From Angiostrongylus vasorum (taxonomy: Eukaryota; Nematoda; Chromadorea; Rhabditida; Metastrongylidae): a stretch of DNA of 64,000 nucleotides. The position numbers and the translations under genes are program-made. Location of the stretch: positions 412,501-476,500 of the forward strand of contig JADANN010000001.1 in the NCBI GenBank assembly GCA_018806985.1, given 5' to 3'. The notes beneath the pieces are model-generated. The model saw only the letters and a program-made list of their open reading frames with translations. It was not told where the DNA came from and did no database searches. Shown in pieces: positions 32,188 through 43,554 of this stretch (position 1 is its first letter; each line of letters starts with the position of its first letter).

Positions 32188-35100
32188 AATGAAATCCAAA
32201 ACATTGTACTTATAGTGATTCTCTTGCCTTCGCTACCGAGCCAGTGTTTGCATGTCTTGCTAACTGTCTCACTCGTCGTGAACATGTATCATTGCCTATT
32301 AGCGCACCTCCGAGTGGCATCAAATTCTCCGATGTTGAGATCAAACATGGTCTTTTACAGGTGATTCTAGCTATTACATTGCTGTTTTAGTTCTGTTACA
32401 AAGTGTTTGATGAAAATCTTTCCAATTCATTCTTAGTTAGGAGAAGCGCTTTCCTTCTTGCACATTGACGCTGGAATACTGCACAGAAATGTTACTCCTG
32501 AGTCTGTAGTCGTAAATGATAGGGTTAGTGGAACATTTTCAGTAAGTACATAGTTCGGAAATGTCCGTATCGTTTTATCTTCAGCTACTCATTTGCAGGG
32601 TGCTTGGAAACTTGCAGGTTTTGAGTTTTCGGTGCAAGGCAGAGCTGTTTCACCAGGAAAAGTCTGTCTGAAATTTTTTTTCATAAATGATTTTTTGTAG
32701 TCCTTAATGTTCAAATTATTTTTCTTCCCAGAACGGCTTTATCATTTCAGTTTACTTACGAAACGTTTAACTGGAGTAGTCATGTACCAGCGATTTCGCA
32801 ACCCAATCTGGATTACCTTGCTCCAGAATACGTAGTACGTTATTTCTTGTTTTGCCGTCGATTTCGGTTTGAGAATAATTTTCTGTCGTGCCTGTCAATG
32901 AATTGACCCGGCATGCTAATATGATTTCTCATGTTTAGTGGATTCCACTATTTCAGTCGCAATTGAATACGCTTTTGGAGCAACCCTATGACTCCGAATT
33001 AGTGGTCGTATTGGAACGAAGTTTGCCAAAATATTTACTTTATCTCGGATTCATTCTTTTTTTCTCAGGTCGGCAGTGCATGTGATTCTTTTTCTGACAT
33101 ATACAGTCTGGGAGTCCTATCGTTTGTTATGTACAATGAGTGTCGGCCACCGTTCGAACACAAGAGTGATCTCGCTATCTTCAAAAAGAACGTCGAGAAG
33201 TTGGACAGTTTTCAAGTGCGTACTGAATGTATACCGTCAATTCTCCTTAATGATTTGAAAATGTGCCTAAAATGTTTGCCGAATCTTCGTCCAGATGCCA
33301 TACAATTTACAAAAATTGCTTATTTCATCCGAAACCTCCCAGTGATTTGTGTGACGGTCGTACCATTTTAGATTGCTTATTTCAACGATCCACTTGTAAA
33401 AACTCTGAATTTATTCGAGTCTTTGATTCAAATGGAAAATAGTCGAAAGATACACTTTTTCAAATCACTTCCAGGAGTTTTGGTCAGGTTTGAAAAGGTT
33501 AGTAGGCATTATAAGAAGCAATGGATTTAGAGTCTTTTTTATAAACTGGTAATAAATTTTTAGCGTGTGCTGCTGCAGAAGGTCTTGCCATATTTGTCTT
33601 GCGAATTCAGTACTCCAGACTTAATACCATTTATATTGCCTAGTATTTTCCTGATTATAGAACAGGTCACTAAGCAGGAGTTTTCGACTGAAATACTCCC
33701 TAAAATCATGCCTTTATTTTCTATGGGCAGGCCATACCAGATTGCTTTATTACTTTTGCAAAAAATGGAGTTACTGTTGGAGAAAGCTTCAGAGGAGCAT
33801 GTGAAATGCTACGTTCTCCCCCTCGTGTATAATGCTTTATCTAGTGAAACGATGAGAATTCGGGAATTATGCATATCCATTGTGCCAAATATTAGTAAAT
33901 TGGTTGATAGAAACTCGATGAAAACGGAACTCTTACCCAAACTCTTACAATTGGCCATAGATGGAAGTATGCTTGCTGTAAGTTATTCAATTTTTTTTCT
34001 GCTTTTTGCTCTTTCTGGGTGATAATTTACTTTTGCGGATGTCAGTTGGTGGATAGAAGTGTTCTGCTCGTGAGAGTGTATGTACATTAGGCAGAACAAT
34101 GGAAGTGACAAAGACTTGTTGAAACTGTCACTAACTTTTGCTGAATATTATTTAGTACTACTTAATACTTGCCCTCATGATATTTATGGAGATGCCTACT
34201 TACTTAGATAATTTAATGGCCTGTGTTCACTGATTGTGCGAACGCCAGCGTGATTTCCACTTTTTCGGAGTTTTGCTGGTTTAGCCACTGTGGTTCCCTG
34301 GAGTCCCGGGGTCAGCCTGATCATCGCTGCCCTTGTGGATTATAGGGAGATTTGCCACCGTGGGACTAATTTGATAACAGGATGGTGGTGGATCCTCGTA
34401 TTGGTTTCCTCTTAGCTAGGCTTGCTGATGGGAGCGCCGCACTCCTCAGCTTGGGAGACCCTACCGGGGGGACGAATCCCACCGCTGTACATCGCATTTC
34501 GACATCCAGGAACAGCTCCCAGCTAAGATGAGGCGGTAAACCGTTGGGAGGAGGTTGGAAATCAGTACAAATTATTCCGTAACAATATTATTGTTTATTG
34601 AATAGGCTGAACTTATTTAGTTAGAAAATTTTCTTCGATATCTTGTATACTAGGTTGAAAGCGCTGGTACTTCATGTCCTAGGTGTACTCTGAGAAAGGC
34701 TATTCCCCACACATCAGAATTCACCGCGTAACAGGTTTCGTGAAATTCTCTTCGTGTCCATCGTGCAACTATTCATTGGCTTTTGAAGTTAGGCGTGTAG
34801 CTGTTGCCCATAAGGGAGATAGCAAGATGTATGTGCTAAAAGAATGTATGTACACGGGTTCTACGGCGATTTGCTTGTTGTTCGGATATAGTAACCTTGG
34901 CGACTGTTGCTACTAAGAAGCACACTTAACTTCCGCGCCCTGGGAGCATGCGTTTAACTTAATTCATGGTCTGGACGGTGAGAAATATTTAATTTAAAAC
35001 ACAAAAAAATACTTGATTTTTTTGCTTAAAATCTCAAACTGAATCTGTAGGAAGTTTAGAAGCGTAAAAAAGATTCTTAGCTTATAATAAGCATTATTAA

Positions 35101-38100
35101 CTGGATCGTGAACCATTAGAATTTTTAGACCTTTTCGGCCAAATAAAACTTCTTTTTCTTTAAAATAGTGTAGTTGTGATTTTTCGGATGCCATAACATT
35201 TTCCCCTTTTTTTGTTAATGCTCACATTTCGAGGACCAAATGCCGTTGTAACAGTTGACCGGTGTTCCAGACGAATCTGATGGCTGTATCCCAATAGTTA
35301 TAGCGGTTGCGGTGAAGTTATAAAAGCATCATCTTTTTCGATTTTTTAAAATATGAATTCTTTGCGAATTAAAATGCGAAGTGATGTTTTGGCCAAGTTG
35401 TTTGTATGCTTATATCAGTGTTTTTGCTACGTATCTTTGTGATCAAAAAATTAGCAGCAGTTGTCGAAAAACCAGTTCCATTAGGAATATGTCAAACTTG
35501 TCGTTTTAAGCCTATCTTTGTCGTGTAAAACATCGTTTTATCTAAGTTGTCCTCAAATAATCAGACCACCACGTCAAAACCTTGCATCGTATGTCTAATA
35601 TTTTTGATGACTGGATACAGAGAGAAAAGAAGAACATGTTCTGCAACGTGTTAATTTCTGGTCCCACACAGCGACTGCAACGGCCATACGGGACCTCACA
35701 GAGTTTCTGACCACCTTTTTTGCCCAATCTTTTCTCACCTTCGTATCACCTTTTACCTTCGCTTTAGAGAAATATGCCTAGCGTTTTCTGCACCAACGCT
35801 GGGAAGTGCACGACTGGCTTAATGAATTCCTCTATTCTGTACAGACTAGTACTACTGGTATTATATACTACGTAGACAACGTAGAAATTCTCTGGTGTCG
35901 CAATTTACTTCGACGCTCATAGAATAAATCTTGTGGGTAGATTGATGCACAACGACAGCCTCTGATCATAGATGATTAGTGAGTTTGGTGAGGCATTAAG
36001 CATCTAATAAAGATGATCATACTTCTTTATGAGGGACTTGAATGAGAAACATGATAATATTTTTCTTGTAGGTGAAACGTCGACTCTTAAATGATGTGGT
36101 TTAACAGATAGAGCCTTGTATGGTTGTCTGTGACTATGTGCTCGAAAATGCCTAGGCCTACTAACTTTGACGAAAAACATCTCATTTCGTAGTGAACTTT
36201 ATTAGTTTAAATTAAAAAATTTTAAACTGTTAACATTTTCGTTGACCGTGTGCAACCGTTCCTATTTCGATTCGATCAAATTCTGATTTTTTGTAGCCTA
36301 GAAAACTTTTTTTCTTAGAAGGTCATGTTTCCAGTAGTAGGGCAATTTAGCAAGTAGAATATTCTATCCAACAGGACATGTTTCTTGTCAAAAAAATTTT
36401 CAAGTCTAAGTTTCGTCCTTAAGTTGTTGTCTTTTTTTATGTGTTTTGAGAACTCGTGTTTTAGACTAATCAAAAAATTTAAAATACATATTAGAAGAAC
36501 TACATATACCCTTATCGATAGAAACTATTTTATATCGTATTGTATCCTACAGCACTTGTATCAATCCACAAGTCGAAAAAAAGCCAAAGGTTAGAGGGAC
36601 ACTGATAGTATCTAGGTTTTTAAATAAGGCTATGCATTTACTAAAATATATGCTTAAGACAGAAGCTTATAATTTGACACCGGAAAATAGGCGAAAATTA
36701 TCGCTTTACACATCACATCTGAATATTTTACAGATTCGAGTTCAAGCTCTTTTGTGTATTGGTAAACTGCTACCGACTCTCGAATCATGGATGGTTACGG
36801 ACTTAATCTTGCCTGCACTCCCGAAAATCAAAAGTAGGGAGCCTGCTGTTCTCATGGCAATTCTAGGTGTATATAAACTAACAGCTGACTGTGAATCGGT
36901 TGTCGTCAGTCGTGAGCAATGGGCGAAAAGCGCGCTACCATTTCTAATACCAATTTGTGTTGAAAACACGCTAAATCTTGGTCAATTTGAGCAATTTATT
37001 GCTTTCGTAAAGTCTATTATTGGAATAGTAGAGCGAGATCAACGTCTTCGTCTACAACAACTGAGTGCGATGCAAGAGCAGCAAATGTACGTTTGCTTGG
37101 CTTGTGTTAGTGAAGTATATAGGCTAGCCATTTACTTGCACCGTACATTCTGCCTAAGTACTTACTTTTTACAATAGCGTGGTCTTTTCAATGCATAGAT
37201 TGTTTCTCTAAACCATGTACTCATTCAAAACTCGGTTTTCTAAACACAAAGCTGTGGCACAATGAGAGAAGGGCTTTGTATCGAATTTAGTATTTCTTTT
37301 TCCTTTTAATCCACCGGTGGTTTAATCAGTGTTTTACATATTTAGTGACGCAGCAAATCTCGATGAAGTTATGAAACCGGATTCCACTGTAACCAACACA
37401 GATTTGGCAAGTCTCAAGGATATTCACGGCATCGATAACATAGGATCGTGCGTTCCAGTAAACTTGGAGGTTAGTTTTAGGATTCCGTTTATCATTTCGT
37501 TTCACTATTCACTGAGGGTGAGTTTTATGGGAGAAATACAATTGCTGCTGTCGCTGAGGCTGAGCCTTGTATATGGGTAATCATTGGTAGGTATCTGCAA
37601 CGGATCACTACAATGCGTCGAATCACATTCGAATAGCGTGTTCAGCAATGTTACCCGTCGCCACCATCATCCATGTTGACTACCAAAGATAATATCTTAC
37701 AGAAGGAGTTGCCCCTAAGTGAGAAAAGGATAAGAGCATCAATGCAAGAGCGTAATTATGGATTACAATCCCAAGCTTCAATACAGGTTCGAGGGTTCAA
37801 ATAAAGATATGCATTTAGTTGCCGATTCGATTTATGCAGGTTGATGACTCCGTTATTTCAGCCTGTACTTTCGCCAGTGGAATGGTATAGTAAGCTGCCA
37901 ACAACGGCTGTGAAACCTAACGACGGACTCACTTTAATTGGAGGTATTTGTGGAAAATGTTTTTAAACATTGTGAGCTTTGATGTTGTATATAAGTGGGG
38001 CATGCATATTTATGCATATAAATGGGCATGCATGTTATATTTATTTGCTTATTTATAGCAATATGTGTACCCCATGTTCACATTCTGACAGCGTAAATTT

Positions 38101-39579
38101 GATGGTATCCGTCTCACTATATTTTTTTTCTAAGAATGTATTATCCGTTTCTTTTGCTAGGTTTGTTAACACCGTCATTTCTTTTGAACCATGAAGAGCT
38201 GAAATACATAGAATTTTACTTAGGGGAAGGAGTAGATATCTCCACTATTTTGTGCTTCGCCCAATCGGTCACGCCTTTGGTACGCGTTTTCTTTTCATGA
38301 ACAGTACACGATTTTGAGAAGCTGGTTCTTTCTACCACTCTTGGTACATAAGTGTTCAATCGCTTCGAAGAGTAAGATTTCTGGTACACTTACAATTCCA
38401 TTTCCTTCCGTTACAAACGTTGCTTTTGGAGGTGATCATTGCTGGTGCAGTAGAAGGAATATTTGTTCACACAAGTGAGACTAGAGTTTCGGCTCCATCA
38501 GTTAGTTAATTGGTGCCGTCTTTGAGAGATCCTAACCTAGTTTTAAGTTCGTTCACAGTCCTTGCAGTTCTGTTGCCTCGCTGCGTTGTTTGAATTTCAT
38601 ATGTGTTTCAGTGGTACCCTTCAAAATATCACGATATCGTCGACAAATGATGATTTTATAGGATTTTTCCATCAGTGCGTACACTCTTCTCATGTCATTT
38701 GGTTTTATAGGATTTTTCCATCAATGCATACACTCTTTTCATGTCATTCGAAAGATATCACTTTTTGCTTCAGTAAAGCGCCATACAGTTCACATCCTGA
38801 GATATTACTGCAATATTGAAACTGTGTTTCTAATTCTTTTAAGTGGCCGGTGACAAAGCATTTCGTTGTGTTGTAGCCTTCCTACACCATTTTTCATTTT
38901 TTTCTATCTTTTTGCTTGAAGGTACCTTATGATCTCTCGAGATTCTTGAATTACCAGATGTTCTCGTGGAGTGCTTCATTTTGTACGGAATTAATGTGAA
39001 AACGTAAAATTGGTTTTCAGAGTCTACTGTACAACCTTTTCCATCAACAGCTTGACATGTATGTCTGTCCGCAGAAGTCTGGTGTTGTTCCAGCATTGAA
39101 CAACCTAGATTTATCGGTTTTTGAAAGTGGTGGTAAGGTTTTTGACAATTGTTTGCTCTAATCTTCGTAGATTATAGCTTCAATCTTATGATCACTGGAC
39201 AGTTTAAGAGATGGCAGTTACAACTGATACCTGGCTAAATCATGAGTAGCCAAATCTAGCAGTTTCGTCAATGATTATTGCTCCAACTACAGGGTCAACA
39301 TGGGCTGAGTTCAGCGCCATTGATGAACGTCTGCGGAACAACCGTGCTTCTGAAGGGTGTTTCCCAACAAGATTTCCAGAACCACCTAAATCAACGAATG
39401 CAGCAATTCAACGTACCAACAAATTCACTAAGCCGCTTACTTCTCTTGATTCATTACTGTCGCTTTCCTCGAACAGTCATGAGATTGCAGAAATTGAGGA
39501 GAATAATAAATCTCTCAAGTCAACGGTTCACCAAGATGGTAGTAAAGCACTCGATCCATTCGTGGATTTCTATATGTAG
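31018..39579 (+). CDS. SCYL2: SCY1-like pseudokinase 2 (SCYL2/CVAK104 family)
   Basis: Sixteen exons: 31018-31191, 31359-31516, 32216-32360, 32437-32523, 32599-32661, 32751-32831, 33069-33314, 33372-33497, 33564-33977, 36734-37086, 37346-37469, 37646-37786, 37862-37943, 38161-38279, 39021-39132 and 39293-39579 (TAG), about 903 residues (human 929). SCYL2 binds clathrin and AP-2 on coated vesicles. Marks: [20 protein letters not shown], the near-diagnostic [31 protein letters not shown] in place of a catalytic HRD loop, [12 protein letters not shown] in place of DFG, then YLAPEY, IYSLG and [13 protein letters not shown]-like repeats follow ([45 protein letters not shown]). The C-terminal tail is poorly conserved, so its exon limits are less sure. 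The exon 7/8 joint (33315-33371) has no GT donor. SINE A6 and family C copy 6 lie in introns. Confidence 0.93.
31786..32008 (+). repeat. Family A SINE, copy A6 (internally deleted), inside TA-rich DNA
   Basis: The head GGACGCGTGTAACGCA jumps straight to CCGTCCATCCCTCTGGG, so about 60 bases including the B box are missing. The rest (GGTCGGCAAATTGGTACCAG, GGCTCGATACATCGCT, GCGAGTCATTGTAAAGG, GAACTCGAATGCATCGC) is intact. TA/TG-rich repeats flank it at 31762-31785 and 32009-32190. It lies in SCYL2 intron 2. Confidence 0.8.
32120..32188. repeat. (TA)n microsatellite
   Basis: About 34 TA units interrupted once by TACA near 32165, ending 28 bases ahead of SCYL2 exon 3. Length variation here could affect the adjacent 3' splice site. 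The Tyr/Ile-rich open frame over it is an artefact. Confidence 0.93.
34222..34553 (-). repeat. Family C repeat, copy 6
   Basis: A reverse-strand copy in the long SCYL2 intron 33978-36733. It starts TCACTGATTGTGCGAACGCC and passes TTTTTCGGAGTTTTGCTGG, GTGGTTCCCTGGAGTCCCGG and GCTTGGGAGACCCTACCGG. It ends AGATGAGGCGGTAAACCGTT. The rest of this 2.7-kb intron holds no recognised gene. Confidence 0.87.
38653..38752. repeat. 50-bp tandem duplication in a SCYL2 intron
   Basis: TTTTATAGGATTTTTCCATC occurs at 38653 and again at 38703. Each copy is followed by a near-identical stretch ending CATGTCATT. A handful of substitutions separate the two copies. Confidence 0.8.
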
Positions 39580-39888
39580 GAGTATTTTTCTTAAAGCATT
39601 GTTTGCTTTTGACCTACTTATTCTGATTTTGTTGTATACGGTGTTTGATTATCAATCCTTTTTAGGATCGATATCGATATATGACGAGATTCTCTTGAGT
39701 TGCATGTATTTGAAGTAATTAGATTTCTAAGAGATGCTGTATTTATTGGAACGTTTTTGTTGCGTATCCTATTTATTTGATAGCATCTTGCTTCACTCTT
39801 GTACTCACTCCTGAAGGGTACAAAGTTGTCTTCGGTTTCCATGTTGTTGTGACTTTAGATAATGGTATTAAAATGGTTTCATATCACA

Positions 39889-39894
39889 AATAAA
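39889..39894 (+). terminator. Candidate poly(A) signal of SCYL2
   Basis: AATAAA lies 310 bases after the SCYL2 stop codon and is a reasonable 3' UTR end for this gene. Confidence 0.45.
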
Positions 39895-40313
39895 TATGGC
39901 TCGGATGTTGTATGCTATTTTTTTCATGCGTGATTTGCCACTCAAGTCATTGGAATATTTCTGCTTTGACGTCGTCCTTGTCGTTGTTTAAAACATCTGC
40001 TTTAAAACCGTAAAGAACACTTGGACTCCATCATAGTATGAAAGTATGGGAACATAACAGATTTTATTGTGAGCCAAATGATTGCCTGGAAATAAAAGCT
40101 AGCACTTTGGTTAACATGTAATGTCCCTTCACCTATCTTCTGAAGGATCATCTGGTGAATATAATGCAGTTTTGCTCTTTGAACTGTTATAATTTCGAGG
40201 TTATCGGCTATTTTCAGACCCTGACATTTCTCCATTATGATGGCAAGGTCATCAACTTAAACAGTGGAATTTGTTATGTACTTCAGGAACGTTGAGACAA
40301 CGAGAAAAAAGCT

Positions 40314-40662
40314 TCACTGGTTGTGTGGGTCCCAGCATAATTTCCTTTCTCTGGAGATTTACTGGTTCGGCTGCTGTTGTTCCTTGGAGTCCCGGGGCCA
40401 TATGGCCAAAGTCTGCCTCAGGTCGTCACCACCACAGGCAGTCGCCGTCCTTCTGATTCAGAGGGACACCATGAGACTAGTTTGATACCAGAACGGTGGG
40501 GGATTTGGGCAATGGTTTACTCTTGGCTAGGCTTCCTGATGGAAACGCCGGCACTTCTTTTCCACTTGGCAGGCGCTGCCGTGAGGGGTGAATCTCCCCG
40601 CTGTACATCGCAGCTCGACACCCAGGAACACCTACCAGCCACGATAAGGCGGTAAGCCGTTT
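40314..40662 (-). repeat. Family C repeat, copy 7
   Basis: A reverse-strand copy. It starts TTCACTGGTTGTGTGGGTCC and passes CTCTGGAGATTTACTGGTTC, GTTCCTTGGAGTCCCGGGGC and CTAGGCTTCCTGATGGAAAC. It ends ACGATAAGGCGGTAAGCCGT. It lies between SCYL2 and the RTE element. Confidence 0.87.
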
Positions 40663-43554
40663 TGAGGTTTTATGAACTTATCGGACTTTTTGGTGGTTGC
40701 GGACAGGGACAGGTCATCGGCCAATCAAATACATAGCTGTCATCACATACTGATCGAGAGTCGCTCTGTCAATTTTTCCGAGAACTTTGGAGCAGAGAAT
40801 TTATTTGACGGACGTGTTTTCTTTCACCTTTTACTAAACGTATAACAATTTAATGAATTCTATGAACGAAAATTCGATCACATTGCTATAGGCATTTGGA
40901 GTTGTTTTGTAACATATGTTGAGTCGGTTTTGGTACTGTTTCTTTATGAACATCCTGCGCTACTAACTGTGCAGATTGGAAAGGAAATAACCGTCACGGC
41001 TATGTTCAGCAGACCGATTGCGAACGAAATAACAGTCATTAACTAGTCAAATAATGCGCATTGTACGCCTCTCAGATCGTTTTTTCGGTAAATGCATAGA
41101 TTATTGAGCCTCAGTGTTTTATTGTCTAATTGGAGCGAAGAGGTACCCCTAAGTATCGTGCTTCGGTCCCTAAGTGAAGAAGATGATACATCTATGCCCC
41201 GTTTTCACCACTATCAGTATCACGGTTCGTACTCTGTTCAAAAGCAATATTCTCGTTCTCGAAATGAACCCGTCCATAGGAAGCTTTTTTTCTAAACTAT
41301 TAAGTACAGAGAATAGCGTTCTAAAGCCCACGCCTTGCATAATATGTGTCGGATAAGGCACCGATTGAATGCAAAAACATCCTTGGAAAATTGTACGGAT
41401 GCATTAAGATCAATGCAGTTCGTTCGCAACGTTCCACATGCATTAACACTTGCCACTACACCTAATTTCGTTTCCTTGTCGCAATGCATGATGTCTAATT
41501 TTCAGCCTTTACGGGCTTGCTGGTTTCTTCCCTTGGTTTTTGGTAGCAGCAAACAATAATTTTTTCGATAAATAGACGACTTGATGGGTTATGAACATGA
41601 TGTCATTGTAGAAAAGACTTCTCTCTATCGTTCTATGGGCATGAATCTCTATTTCGGCTTAATATCCTCGCACTGTATATGGTATCTTTGGTTTCATATA
41701 TAATTAGGATTGGAATACTATCCTATTAGTACTCAAATTTCTGGTCAGTCATCCGTTCAGGTAACGGTTCTTTGTATGTCTCTAAGTGAAGAGTAGAGCT
41801 TTTGCCGAATTACAACCAACACAACATACGTGTTCTGCAAATTATCGATTGATTACAAGAGTAGGAAGACAGCTCTATGTGTTGGCATTGACCACTGGAA
41901 GGAAAATGAACTCTATGGAGGTCACGCCGACCACTCCAGCATCTTCGGAATAACTCCCGTAATGGTCACTCGTCGTGAGAGTATTAATGCCTTCGCAGCA
42001 TTATGAACGCTGTGGAGTCCATTTTTAGTTCAGCGAGATCCAGAACTTCTTACCACGCATTGTATATTCTTTCGGTAGCCAACCAAAGCATATCAGAATA
42101 AAAGGAATTGATCAGAAGAGCCATTCTCTACATTTAATGATCTGCAGAAAACCTTTTTTCTGAAAAGTTCATTGACCGGCACAAACAGTTAACTGCTATT
42201 TCATTTTAGTCCCTATGATGATTAATGGCTATTTTTGTGGAATGTGCGAATATCTTAAAAAAAATAGTACTCATATCGATTCAACAGCAGCTGCAAAGTA
42301 CTTTCAAATGTCGATGTCAATGTATTAACATAATAGACCATATTATAGTAACACACATATCATTCGCAAGCATAGAATGATGGGAAAGTCGCTTTTCCAA
42401 TCTTATCATGTTCACAGCTCCTAGAATTCTTCAATTATTGGCAAAATATTTTTATCAAAAAAGCAAAAAGTCTGCGGCGGACGAAAAATTGCTCGGCTCG
42501 CGAATGAATTGGGATTAGTCGGATCAAATCGGATTTGTGTCTTTATAGTGCATTCTACACCTATAGAGAAGTCTGTTATCAAGGAATGATTCAATATCAG
42601 TCTGATATTTCAACGTACCCGTCGCATGGTTGAAGGAGCAGAATTGCACTGCACTCAATTAAGCAGAGGCACTCATGCTAATAGTCTTACTTTATCTGAG
42701 GTACCCTGACACAGATAACTCTGCAGAGAGATCCGTTCACTTCTCAGAGAATTGTTGTGTCACTGGGTTTTGCACTATTATGCCTTCACACTGTGTTGTT
42801 ATACTCAATGTATTCGGTTGTTCGTGACCTGTTACTTATAAAGCCTTTACTCGAAGACACTCTTTGTGAACCTTTTTTCTTGCTCCTCTCGTATACATGT
42901 GGCCCCAGCACTTCTTATATGTTCCGAGAAACGCAAGTTTGGAGGCTAATCGATTTGCAGATCTGGTGTGGACAACGACATCATAGACATCATATTTCTT
43001 CTTGAGTTTTTTTCCTTAACAGTTTCGGAATACATATACTGGTTAAACGGTTCAGCATACATGAGGTTGCAACGAAACTTTTATTCGGCAAATGTTTCGA
43101 CGTCTTTTTTGTTCTTCATTGTCGGATAGATGCGAATCGGCTATCTACAGCCGTTCGTCCTCACAATGTTGGTCTTCGTAGTTGCGTCGAGTAGAATGTT
43201 CTGAAATGAGGACCTCACTCGGCAGTGCCCTTTTAATAGACGACGGTTAGTGATCGTTGTTCACCGATAATGATAAGTAGTGAAGAAATTAATCCAGCCC
43301 CTTACTGGGCGACATTATATCAGCTGACACGTAGGGAACCGAAATATTGTTATTTGGGCGCAAAAGGAAATTCCTTCAAAGAGCAGAAAACGATATGTTA
43401 GGTTTGCTTTTTGCATAGATTTCATATTGAGCTAACTGCAGATGCAAAATGGAAGGGTGTTTTTTCTTTTTGTGCTTTGTAGAAAAACCAAACAGCTAGC
43501 TCTACCTCCGTTGTGTACGATTTACACCCCTTCTCTCTCTACTTTTAATTACTT
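40663..43554. other. No recognised gene
   Basis: About 2.9 kb between family C copy 7 and the RTE element. Open frames are short (longest about 80 codons) and carry no recognisable domain or splice pattern. No copy of families A, B or D was found. Confidence 0.45.

Noticed and set aside
32964..33068. Possible extra SCYL2 exon (open stretch after TTTCAG at 32963)
   Set aside because: The family sequence joins YLAPEY directly to the next exon ([15 protein letters not shown]) with matching phase, so an insertion here is not needed.
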